A stretch of 64,000 nucleotides of DNA, taken from assembly GCA_026874595.1 (NCBI GenBank), contig CM049307.1:27252362-27316361 (forward strand), given 5' to 3'. Shown here one piece after another: positions 35,701 through 46,749 of the stretch; position 1 is the first letter of the stretch; each line of letters starts with the position of its first letter. The stretch comes from Sipunculus nudus (Eukaryota > Annelida > Sipuncula > Golfingiida > Sipunculidae). Below the pieces are notes generated by a model. The model did no database searches, was not told where the DNA came from, and saw only the letters and a list, made by a program, of their open reading frames with translations. The translations under genes were made by a program, and so were the position numbers.

Positions 35701-37782
35701 TATAACCTGGTCCACCATGGGGTGCCCACTGAAATTTAAGAATGTTTGCAAAGTATGGCAGACCAGTTCCAAAAAGGAAGTTTCAAGGAAGGAATGAAGC
35801 ATAGGCCTATTTAATCAGAATGAAATCAAGACTGTATCCTTCTAAATATTTAAAATAATTATATATATAATTAAATCAATATGTGAGAAAACATTCACAA
35901 CATCTCAACCCTGTGATGAAGGTCAAGGGCACTGGTCACATGCTCAATCAACTACATTTAAAAGTTGCTAATTGGTTGTTCTGTGTCACAATTATTCTAA
36001 ATATGTTACTATCAAAGTGAGGCTTGCAGCCATGAGGAATGCCATGCCATATAACTTTGCCACAAGATTGAGAAGAACCAGAGGGTTGCAACACATTTAT
36101 GTTCTTTGTTGTTTTCATCTGATATTAGACCTTTAGACTCTTCAACTTTAGTATCAAACTGCGGGATCATATTTAAGTTTAAGATTATAGTCATGGAATT
36201 TCAATGGGCACCTACTGGTAGAACAGACCATAAAAATATCCATGACATGTATTCAGATGAATACAGAAACAGTATTTTCCTAAGTCTATCATAAAACTCA
36301 AGTCACTTGGCATCTGAGGCTGAACTTGATATGTATGTTTTCACATGTATCTTATCCATTTACTGGCACAATGGCATCTTCATGGTGCTCTGCTGGTTGA
36401 AGTAGAGTGAAAATAATCCAACAATGATCTTCAATGTAAACTGGTGGAGACCTGTCCATCAAGTAATAATAAGCATTATAATGTGGTTACATATTCTTTA
36501 AGATACCAAATACTCTATAAACATTAATTGCAATATATTTAGATATGGAAAGCTAATACAAAAACTTGTTTGATGCCTGTGTACTTGACCTCAGACTTGG
36601 CCTTTTTTGTTATCTTGTGATCACCTGTCAGTGAGTTAGGAGAAGTCACTAAACACAGCCCTGTTAACACTGATCTTGTGCCTGGATCTGCAGTTCCAGG
36701 TCACCATCAAGTGACAGTCAGTCAAACTCTGAGGAGAGTGGCCAGCCAGAACTGATCCTCCAAGGGTAACTGTCTGGCCTGGTACTGCCAACCTGTACCA
36801 GGAACAACCAATAAATTCAGACAAATTCTCTCCAATATTGTTATCCACTGGTTCTGGTATGGATAAGAATGTTTCTTGAATCTGCAATGTAAGTGTGGAC
36901 AAAATCCCCTTGTTCTTCATGTTCTGCTGACATTTTAAGAGCCCAGGTTTATAAGAGCTATGTTTTGCGAAAAAAAAAGGATAAGGAAAGTGAAACAGGA
37001 AAAGAAGTGGTGTCACTGCATCCCTATACTTAGTCATGATGGCAGTTTTGGGTACCATTCTGGTCAACAGGCATGTCAACAGACATAAATGTCACATGAC
37101 AAAATGTCAAAAGGATATAATGTACATGAATGGAGAAATGTCAAGGGACATTTTCCTAAGTGGAATGGTTAACAAAATGTCACAACTTACATTTTACTTA
37201 TACACACAGTGTCTTTTAAGGTGGCTGGCTCTACTGAATAAATCTAAATAAGACTGAATCTGTAGAAATATAACAAACAGTATATGCTACTGAAGATAGA
37301 AGATATTTTACTTCGAATTCCTGGAGTCAAGAGAAACAAATAACTTATATTATAAAGATTACAACCACTCTTTCTGAGCATAAAAAACATGAAAATACAA
37401 TTAAACTACTTTTCATTCCTTTTTTAATAGCTAAATTTGTTGATAAAATTTATTTCACAAATGCATGAATGAAACTTTAGTGTCATTTAAGGTCAGCTGA
37501 TTGAGCCTCTGTGGCAAATAAGCCACTTGACCATCACAGAACCATTTGCAAGTTGTAGTAAACTCCTTCAAATCCCAAAAAGTCGTTGGTGTTATTAGAG
37601 GTGAAAACCTGAAAAAAATGCTTGATATAAACTTTGCCTGCATATTTGTAAGAATTGTGTCATTTTGTCTTTTTCTTCTGTCAATATAAATAAATATATA
37701 AAACATAAAATTCTAAACAAACCATGGTAATTGGCACATCTGATATTAAATTATAACTAGCGACAAGCGACAAGCGACTAAG
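35701..37782. other. unique-looking DNA
   Basis: It contains a 147-codon minus-strand open frame (36636-37079) without recognisable motifs. At this base composition one frame of that length is expected by chance in a window this size, so it is not called. A + strand exon candidate overlaps it at 36694-36765. Confidence 0.4.
36694..36765 (+). CDS. candidate small internal exon
   Basis: Acceptor gatcttgtgcctggatctgcag and donor CAAGG|GTAACT enclose 72 bp. After one base it reads SRSPSSDSQSNSEESGQPEL then ILQ, a serine-rich linker-like peptide, with GG left over. Entry phase fits the exon candidates at 23441-23517 and 26922-27050. The opposite strand is also open here, which weakens the case. 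Confidence 0.22.
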
Positions 37783-38673
37783 TGTATCCGCAAAATCAGA
37801 GTACCGGTAGGACAAGTGAAGTGAGCCATGGATTGAGTGGCAAGGGGAAATAGACTGAGGTGTGTTGCATATAAGCATGGATGTCTGCCACGTAAACATG
37901 AGTGTAGGTGGTGCCACCTGTTATTTGAACAAGAAACTATCCATGATGTAGACACATGCAAAATTCAGGTAGAAAAGTCAAACCACTACCGAGATATGAG
38001 TGATTTTATCCCACAGCAGACAAACAGATGGACTCTGTGCAAAAATGGTTGCAGGTGGCGCCACCAGTTTTGTGTATGATAAAGAGCTATGTGAGATCCA
38101 AACACTTGCAAAACTTCAGGAAGATACGTCAAACCAGTCCAGAGATATTAGCATGGATGTCTGCAGCGTGAACATGAATGTAGGTGGCACCACCTGTCAA
38201 GAAATCAAGAAAAGCTATCAAGGATGTATACGCATGCCTAATTTCAGGTGAATTAGTCAAACCACTGCAGAGATATGAGTGATTTTAACCCAAGTCAAAC
38301 GAAAAGATGGATGCTGTGCAAAAATGGTTGCAGGTGGCGCCACCAGTTTCTTGTTTGTTATGAAGCTATCCAAGGGCTACATTGTGCAAAAAAAATTTTC
38401 CTGATTGGTCAAACGAGTCCTTAGATATGTTGGTTAATGTGTCAAAACAGAAGCACAGATGGAAACACTGGAGACAGGAAAGGTCTGAGGTCAACACCGA
38501 ATGGTTAGGCACCAGTTCACATGTGACCCGATAATTGGTGAAAGTTTCGGAAAAATTGGTCATGTAGTCTCAGAGGAGTTCTCCAGAAACTATTACGGCG
38601 GCGAAGGCGGCTTAGGCGGCGGCGGAACTGGTCAAAAACATATTATCCACAAAACTTTGTTTTGGTGGATACA
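37783..38673 (+). mobile_element. family D element, copy 1
   Basis: It starts TGTATCCGCAAAATCAGAG and ends ACTTTGTTTTGGTGGATACA, giving an imperfect 14-bp terminal inverted repeat. The last 30 bases form a hairpin. Inside, alternating modules centred on GGTGGCGCCACC or close variants occur at about 37908, 38054, 38180 and 38333. A cgacaagcgacta motif precedes both this copy and copy 2, so the true left end may lie about 20 bp further out. No protein is encoded. Confidence 0.8.
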
Positions 38674-38849
38674 ATTAGTGTCTTCATACTTTGAATTTTA
38701 ACTCGATGGATGTCTAAGCTGCAAAATATTACAGCTGGGGCATTTTATTTTATAATTTACAGTCTGTTATGTATTATAATATAAATAATATGTAAACACC
38801 CTTAGATTAAAATTTTTTTTATATCCTGTAAAGCCAAGATATTCTGAAA
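38674..38849. other. spacer between elements
   Basis: AT-rich; nothing recognised. Confidence 0.5.
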
Positions 38850-39386
38850 CTAGAGACCCATGGGTCTCGAAACTCAGCTGGATTTGTCTATACAGATATT
38901 TTTATGAGCTTCTTCAAAATGTGGGTCCTGTGACTTAACCCTTGACCTTGCAACCAAAAAATCTGAGAACTTAGTATCCTTGAACTTTTAGCATTCAGAT
39001 TATCATTTAGATAATCATAACTATCTTTTAAAATAGGTGGGTCCAGAGACCCTGACCTCTGACCAGGTAACCTCAAGATCTACAGATTTCTCCCACTTTG
39101 GGTAGGCAATCCATGCATTAATGTTTAAGAAACTGGAGGTTTTGTATCAAATTTTTAATTATTATGTGGGGTACTTACAAACCCCATAGTTAAGAGTATA
39201 AATGTCGCAGTGACCTAATTTCAGGTTTCACAGGAGATTTATTTAGGACCTCCATAATGTTCACTTTTTAGGGTCAGCCGTTATGATTTGTGCCTTGCAA
39301 AGGGACACCATGACACCTAGACACCCGGATGGACAAGACAAAGCACCATCCTTATACCTCAGTTGGCTTTCAGTCAGCTGAGCTAA
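38850..39386 (+). mobile_element. Helitron-like element HLE-4, short complete copy
   Basis: It starts CTAGAGACCCATGGGTCTCG with ACTCAGCTGG. It has one gacctctgaccaggtaac core unit and a single gtcgcagtgacctaatttca module, then ends with TACCTCAGTTGGC (39355-39367) / GTCAGCTGAGCTA (39373-39385) and CTAA. At 537 bp it is the shortest copy with both ends, in effect HLE-3 with a minimal core. Confidence 0.8.
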
Positions 39387-39418
39387 ACTAGAATACGGGT
39401 AGTCGACAAGCGACTATG

Positions 39419-40513
39419 TGTATCCGCCAAAATCAGAGTAGGACGAGTGAAGTGAGGCATGGATTGAGTGGCAAGGGAAAACAGAGTTACGTGTTACATA
39501 TTAGAATGGATCTCTGCCATGTAAACATGATTGTAGGTGGCGCCACTTGTTATTTGAATGAGAAACTATCCAAGATGCATACATATTCAAAATTTCATGT
39601 GGAAAAGTCATACCACTGCAGAGATGTGAGTGATTTTATCCCACAACAGACAAACAGATTGACGCTGTGCAAAAATGGCTGCAGGTGGCGCCACTATTTT
39701 TGTGTATGTTACAAAGCTATCCAAGGGCTACATTTGTGTAATTTTTTTCATGATTGGTCAAACGAGTACTGAGATATAAGCTTTAATGTCTGCAGCATGA
39801 TCGTGAAGGAAGCTGGCGCCACCTGTCATAAAATCAAGAAAGCTATGCGGGATGTATACGCATGCTGAATTTCAGGTAATTTGGTCAAACCACTGCAGAG
39901 ATATGAGTGGTTTTAACCCAAGGCAGACAAACAGATGGACTCTGTGCAAAAATGGCTGCGGGTGGCGCCACCATTTTTGTGCATGTTATAAAGCTATCCA
40001 AGGGCTACATTTGTGTAATTTTTTTTTCTGATTGGTCAAACGGTTCCTGAGATATGAGCTTGGATGTCTACAGCATTCACGTGAATGTAGGTGGCGCCAC
40101 CTGTCATAAAATCAAGAAAGCTATCTAGGATGTATATGCATGACGAATTTTAGGTGAATTAGTCAAACCACTGCAGAGATATGAGTGATTTGGCGCCACC
40201 TTTCTTTGTGTATGTTATAAAGCTATCCAAGGGCTACATTTGTACAAAATTTTTTTCCTGATCGGTCAAACAGTTTCCGAGATATGTGGGTTTATGCGTG
40301 GAAACAGACGCACAAACGGACACTGGGCAGAGAGGAAAGGTCAGAGGTCAAGACAACTTGGTTAGGCACCAGTTCACATGTGACCCGATAACTTGTGTAA
40401 GTTTCGGAAAGATCTGTCCAGTAGTCTCAGAGGAGTTCTCCGGAAACGAACACGGAGGCGGAGGAACCCGGTCAAAAACATAGTATCCACAAAACTTCGT
40501 TTTGGCGGATACA
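39419..40513 (+). mobile_element. family D element, copy 2
   Basis: It is bounded by TGTATCCGCCAAAA (39419-39432) and its exact complement TTTTGGCGGATACA (40500-40513). The terminal 30 bases GTATCCACAAAAC..GTTTTGGCGGATAC form a hairpin. Six internal modules with GGTGGCGCCACC or variants lie at about 39535, 39684, 39812, 39961, 40090 and 40190, with spacing alternating near 149 and 128 bp, so the unit is a ~277-bp dimer. Flanks are cgactatg on the left and an A-run on the right. Confidence 0.85.
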
Positions 40514-40990
40514 AAAAAATATGAAAAATATTGTACACACAAGTTCAGAAATACTATATACAAGTGTATCAGATACAGCCTGTAAACACTGGTTAAACAT
40601 GACAACTTTACCTGATTAAATACTTCCTGAGTATTGGAGATACAAGTCTGACCTGGTGTTTCCTATCATGTAAATAATCAGTAATGTTTTCAAAGCTATA
40701 ACCAAGTTTTCCTATTTTCAATGACTGTATCTGGTCTATTGACCATATATGCACAGGAAGTCTTGACTGGTGCAAAGGTGAAAAGGGCAAAACCAATCAG
40801 TACAAAAACTGGATTTTCTGATATAAACAATGTGCTGCAATCTGGTTCCATTCATTCCATGTAAACCAAATTTCATTTTACTGTCATCTAATGAAAGTTT
40901 GCAAAATTCTTACTGACCGTGAACTGGAACAAAATGCCTCACAGAAAACCTTTAACATATTTAGAGAGCACATAAAACCTTGCTACTTAC

Positions 40991-41144
40991 AAAATATACA
41001 CAAGTTGTAAATTCCTCCGGGGAAAGGCCTTGTTGTTTGTATTTTATTATCACCCTCCGTGAAGTATTCCAGCTGTATCTGAAGGCCGCTGTTTTGTTGC
41101 CTGTTGCCTCCACAAGGGTTTCTGTGAAGCAGGTTATCTTACCA
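40991..41144 (-). CDS. candidate exon, minus strand (competing + frame)
   Basis: On the minus strand ctgttccccactcgacag precedes 154 bp and TTT|GTAAGT follows. The open frame includes ITCFTETLVEATGNKTAAFR, then YSWNTSRRVIIKYKQQG. A + strand frame over the same bases (LYLKAAVLLPVASTRVSVKQ onwards, to a GGG|GTAATT site at 41172) is also open and flanked by splice-like sites, and the two cannot both be coding. Raised GC and two open strands could equally mean a chance region. Confidence 0.22.
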
Positions 41145-42515
41145 CTGTCGAGTGGGGAACAGCCACTTGGGGTAATTAGTCAAAGACCTTCTTAAGTCTC
41201 TTCTTGTGTATAAAAAAGGCAGCTACACCAGGATTACACATCCTCTGCATATTATCAGCATTTAACTGGTTTCTGACAAACAACATGATATTTCTGCTGC
41301 ATACACGTTTTTGGTTTACTCTTCTTCAAAGACAGTTAATCCCACTTTCATTTCCAATATAACTATCAAACAGAATTAGATACATCAAATGTATGCCAGA
41401 CTGTCTACGATACTGTACAAAACAATGCAATAGATTCAATGGAGATTAACTGTCTTTCAAAAACAGACATTGACTAAAAGCAAATGACTCCCAGACTGTC
41501 CTTGCTTGGCCTTGATAACATTCTGTTTGTCTCGTCTTGTTCCGTAATTCAAAAGTAAGCTTGCTCCCACAGACAAACAAATTTATCTTAGAATGCTTAG
41601 TTTAATCTCTTGTGCTGCCCCTGATGTCTCACTAACATTTATTAGGAGTACCTTGTTCTCAGTCTATATTCCTTAAATTTTGTTTTCCACATCCTTCTTT
41701 TTTCATATTGTCTCAGGAATATATGCACATACATGTATTTTTTTTATAAAATAAATCTAAACATAAACTCATGCTTAATTGATTCAGGAAAAAATATTGT
41801 CTCATTTATATGATCCTCCCAGGTGCCCTTCAATGATATTCCACACACTGTGCAACTTGTATCAGCATTTATAGTCCAACAGCATGCCAAACAATGCAAA
41901 ATGCTCCTTAAAAGGTTGTGACCTGAAGCAGCTTACCCATCAAAGTTTAGGTGTTAATTATCTCCATGACATATATTAAATCATCTGATATTTCTGTCAG
42001 CTATTAAGTACTGTTCAATCTTAAGGAAGAATCACAATCAGCAATCAGTTCACATACCTGAAGTTTACCTGAAAAGCTGCTGCCCAAGGATCATTAGTTC
42101 CAGCCGTCAGTTTACACAGCTTATCAACAGCTTGAAAGTTTTGCACCATTCAGATACGTTATCAGTGGAGAAGAGCTCTCTTTACCTTGGTTTGCATGTA
42201 CCTCCTTAAGCTCATTTTCTGGGGAAATGTCCTCCACATACAAGCAGCCTTGTGGGGGTCCACAACCACTCCACTCGAATCTGCGGCATTAACAGCCAAC
42301 ATATAAAAAGTATGTTAGAGCTTTTCCTTGTCAAGGAAATACCAGTATCCAGAAGTTCAATGATTTCTCATGAGACTGAGAGCACATGGTTTCTTCCATA
42401 TCATCAAACTTTCCTGATTTTTTTTTTTATCTTTTTGAGAAAACTGTATTATGATGTCATTTTCTTGCCATATATTAGTGATATCCTTAAAATAGAAATG
42501 GCGTTTCCCCAGTAT

Positions 42516-42900
42516 TTATCACTATTTCTCCTGGTATGTCAGCAACCCATTGGTATCATCGACCTTCACTTTCTGTTATATGAGTATCTATACCATATTG
42601 TATTTACCGAGACATCAGCTGTCTTGGTGAGCAGCTGCCCAATGGGAAGCTGTCATATATTCAGAGCTGAGGTATGACAGCATCTGTTCATGAAGCTCTC
42701 CTTGCACCTGTTGACCTTACCAAAAGGCAGGTTGAGGTTTGTGCCGATTTGCTTCACTTCCTTTGGCATGTAGACTGTGATGCTGATACACAATAAAGAA
42801 GCATCCAAGATTCTCCAGTGCTTGCTGTGACTGTTACTCTCCCTGGCAAGACCATATCAGTCTATCTACTCCACTCATCTACACTTGACCTTTGAACTTT
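42516..42900 (+). pseudogene. possible decayed coding segment
   Basis: Three consecutive open segments in different frames read naturally: QPIGIIDLHFLLYEYLYHIV and onwards to 42662; then HEALLAPVDLTKRQVEVCAD with LLHFLWHVDCDADTQ to a stop at 42796; then QDSPVLAVTVTLPGKTISVY to about 42890. The pattern resembles one coding sequence with frame changes, as in a pseudogene or gene fragment. No family is recognised, and chance open frames could give the same picture. Confidence 0.22.
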
Positions 42901-43589
42901 CTGAGATCAGAGGCTGTATTAACCCTCCCACTGGTGCTGAGCAGCTCTCAGTCATTGTTATGACTATTTATAAATATCTGCAACATACTTCTGTAGCAGT
43001 CACTGTTTCTGATTGACCTACTGCTGGCAAAATATGTTAATAACAGGCATTTTGCAGCATCCCTCTTCTCTCTGCTTGTAGGGTAAACAAATTCAGTTAT
43101 ACAGACTGTGTACTTATACATCAATAGATTATAGCAACACTGGCCCAAATCTAAAATATAGGATGTGGGAGTATAGGTAACTGAAAGTGCATTGCCTAAA
43201 GCAGCAGCAGTACAGCCACATTTAGAAACACATCACCTTCACCTAGGCAGTCAAGAGGGGGCAATATGCAATGATGTTGTTTCCATCAAACCTGGTCTGG
43301 GCATTAAGAATATTAAAGCTACATGGTCCATCATGACTTCTTAAGGTCACAGCAGAAATCATCACTAGTTCATACATTACACTAATAAGTAATTTTGTCA
43401 ATAATACTTTTACTTTAATACTTATTAATATATGTAACAATATGATCATTTTTACCCACACTCATATTTTATGGAGATGCTCATTGACAACAAATTGAAT
43501 ACCAATATTACATACTTTTGTATACCACTATGAACAGGTATGGTAAGTACAAAGGTGTGTCTGATCATAAATTGAAATACATTCTAGCT

Positions 43590-44200
43590 TACGCTCCCAA
43601 GGCAGCGGAAATCTTGCGCTTCTAAACATGCAACTGATTTTTACACTGCCTGCTTTGACCGTTTATGATACATTTGGACACCAGATGGCGGTTCGTTGTC
43701 CACTGAAAAAAAACGTGCGTATGATGTGACAAGCAGCTAACGAGATGCCAATAAACAAACACTCAACAGGCATCCTGGCTTTGCCCATAGCTGCGCTTTA
43801 AGCGCCGCTTGATGACAGATTATGGTCGAATTTTAATTGCTCCCTCTGCATTCTCGCATCATCGACCGATTCTATTATGACATTATGCTTGTGTTAGTGT
43901 AGCCATGTATCTGTTGTCTGCAGAACTGAAACCAGCCAGCGAGGTTTTCACGCAGCCTTTGTTGTTACGTTTCGTTTGAATTACAGCTCTCCGGCCAGGC
44001 ACCCTTTGTGCCCAAGGCCCTAAGCAAACTATGTCTTGGGCAATTCTCTCTGAGCCTGTGGCCTGTTCAGACGGTTACCGGGGCGATGAGCTGTCACTCA
44101 AAACGAAATGAACAACATTGGCTCCATGTATTCCTCACTTGGCTGTGTCTTCCAGCACAAGGTTTCATCTGATTGGACAAAAATACAGTGCTCCCCTCTG
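43590..44200. promoter_or_regulatory. CpG-rich island, candidate regulatory element or promoter
   Basis: Roughly 600 bp with more than 25 CpG, in a window that is otherwise CpG-poor outside the repeats. It holds motifs such as TGATGACAG and TTTAATTG (homeodomain/TALE-like) at about 43812-43841, an inverted CCAAT box (GATTGGAC) near 44172, and a CTCF-like site. It is not repeated elsewhere in the window and has no long open frame. Retained CpG in a methylated invertebrate genome usually marks unmethylated regulatory DNA or coding sequence; which applies here is not shown. Confidence 0.45.
43678..43692 (+). promoter_or_regulatory. CTCF-like motif
   Basis: ACACCAGATGGCGGT matches the CTCF core CCASYAGRKGGCRSY at 14 of 15 positions. 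The ATGGCGG part also resembles a YY1 site. It lies within the CpG-rich island. Confidence 0.4.
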
Positions 44201-46749
44201 GTATAGCAATTCAGGATAAGAGGTCATAGCAAACAGCGCTTACGATATAGGTAGTAGGCCTATAGGTTAAGCGCTGTGTAAAAAGCATAATTCTAGCTCT
44301 GTTTATTGATCAGATAATGTCTAAATGCAATCATCACAATCATCTCAGGGGTGGAGGAATTAATGTTGTCAGATATCAATTTAGAAAATATATTATAGCA
44401 CTGATCTGAATCATAATATGTAATTGAAATTATACCACATATTTCAGTATCAGAGATAAACAAGAGAATGTTGTTTCAGAAGGCTTTCATACTTACACAT
44501 AATGCTAACATTACAAATTTCTGAAGAAAATTGTTTCCCCAGTCCACAGGGATAACCCAGTATTTCAATCTCTATATTCTCTGTAACATAAAGTGAAACC
44601 TACAGAGGAAATTCTATAGCACCATCCCTCAAATGACTAGGGAATCAACCATTAATTTCCCAATCTATTTTATTTCTATATCAGTGGGTATCACTGCAGC
44701 TGCCTTTTGTAATTATCATGAATTCAGTATGCAGAAACTGACATATGAAGAAAGGCAAATGAATCAATCAATGCTTTTCTATTTGTTTAATGACACCAAC
44801 TCTTAATAAGCTTTTAAAGGCGTTTTTCGTCCAGTGCAATAGCTTACATTATATTTAATCTAAATACCGCTAAAGCTTAGAAACCTGAGATGAGTACACT
44901 GACACATGTAGCAGGAATGAAAGCCTGGTGTCGATACAATGCTGATATCAAACATGTAGTTATAGGAGATGAGCTGTAGTGTTTATTCAACACAGATAAA
45001 GGGGAGCCTACCATTGGCTGTTTAAACAGTAGACTTCATCTGAGGGCTCTAGTTTCTCCATTATGCTGTTACAAAAAGGCTGAATGATATAATCATTTGT
45101 ACCAACTTTTCTATCATTAAATATAACTAGGAAAACAGTATTTTCATACTTTTTTTTATGTCTGGCAATTTAGTTGGGTGGTGCAAGAAGTTATAATATG
45201 AGAAGTAAGCTCTCCAAAATCAAACCTTGCTGTGAAGCTGACAAAGGGATACAGGCACTCACAAGATGGCATGTGATACCTTCTTATAATTTTAATTAAA
45301 ACTGCCAGTATCATAGGAATCTGAAAGTATTCTATCAAATCTTATTCCTAAAGGTATTGTCATCATGATGTGATTTCTATTTGAATGAAGATGTAATCTT
45401 GCTGGACAAATGAGTAATGGTGCTTTTAAACACAGGTTCTGGGTCTGTGAAAACATGGGGGTTGTCCGTTGCTTCCCTTAATATTATTTGACAACCATAC
45501 GTCATAATCCTAGTGCTGCTGAAAAGTTAACTGAGGTATTTAGCCTGATTTTAGTCACAGTATGTCAAAATAAGTTGATAATACTGATTGCACAAGGTTC
45601 TGCACACTGGCCCTGATATTTTTCTGATGTGTTCTCTCTGTTTAGTTTTTGACATAATCACAAGGTGGGGCTACTCTACCCCTGGTGGTGAGCCTGTAGG
45701 AGTTGCTGCCAGCACCCTGGTGCCAGCACCCTTTGTTCTAGTGAGCAGAGCTTCTTAGTGATCCAACTATACAGTCACAGGGTTGGTAAACAATTACAGT
45801 ATTCTGTGAAGCTTATTCCTCCTAACACAGTGGTCAAACCATCAAACAAATATACCAAGCTGAAGCTGTCTTTGTTCAAGAAGCTCTCATTATTTAAGAA
45901 AACTAACATGTCAATGTCAGATAGCTTGATATATCTCATCAGCTTTGGAAAAAAACATGTCCATAAAACAGGATACTTGTCAGTACTGAACCTGATGCAA
46001 GAAATCCTGTGAGTCTCCACAAGCTATAACAAGAAAGGAAGAAATCAAAAACTTTTTCTCTCTAGAGGTGGCAAAAGTTACTACTCCAGAATAGCTGGGC
46101 TAAAAGTAAAACACGAGATGCTGATGAACCCAAGGTAATTTTAAAAACATTACTCTTTAGAACAGGAAACCATCACAAACTCTCTGATAGAAGAAACACA
46201 GCAATTCACTGAATTTGCAAGCAATGTCATTAAGAAGGCCAGATCCCTTGCAGAATTAGACTTTTGATGTCTGTCAATGTGTCATGTGATACTAAGAATG
46301 TTCACAATTCCCTCTTCAACATATGAAATTTGTTATAATTATTAAAATTATAATTGCAAAAAAAGGACTTAATATAACCCTTAAACAAATCCTGCAAATA
46401 AAATTATTAATGACTCAGTTTATTGTCTTATTAATGGCAGTGATCCTGGGTAGTAGCAGGCATGTATTTTATTAAAAATGCAAACTATGGTTTAGGTCAC
46501 ACATGCTCCAAGGGTAAGCTAAATGAGCCTGGAAATAAGGATAATCCAACTTATATTACTTCCTTTTCTCAATATGCATATTATATCGTTTGGTTTCTGC
46601 TCATGGTCAAATATGACTGCATTATCTATTAATGTTACCCACAGATTTAAATGTTTTACAGATTTGAAAGAATATCATGTTGTAACAGATTTTACAAAAG
46701 AACATTTGTTTTGAACTCATTAGGATTGCCTGATGTACTTGTAAACATG
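44201..46749. other. unique-looking AT-rich DNA
   Basis: No repeat ends recognised. An 84-codon + frame (45758-46012) is lysine/serine-rich with no motif. A small gccagcaccctggt duplication lies at about 45708-45731. Confidence 0.4.

Larger units (their letters stand above)
40514..43589. other. mostly unique DNA with several open segments
   Basis: No dispersed repeats are recognised. Overlapping open segments occur near 40991-41180 (both strands) and 42252-42880 (+ strand, broken by frame changes); these are listed separately. Confidence 0.4.

Noticed and set aside
36636-37079. 147-codon minus-strand open frame
   Set aside because: It has no motif or family resemblance, and about one frame of this length is expected by chance in 64 kb of AT-rich sequence.
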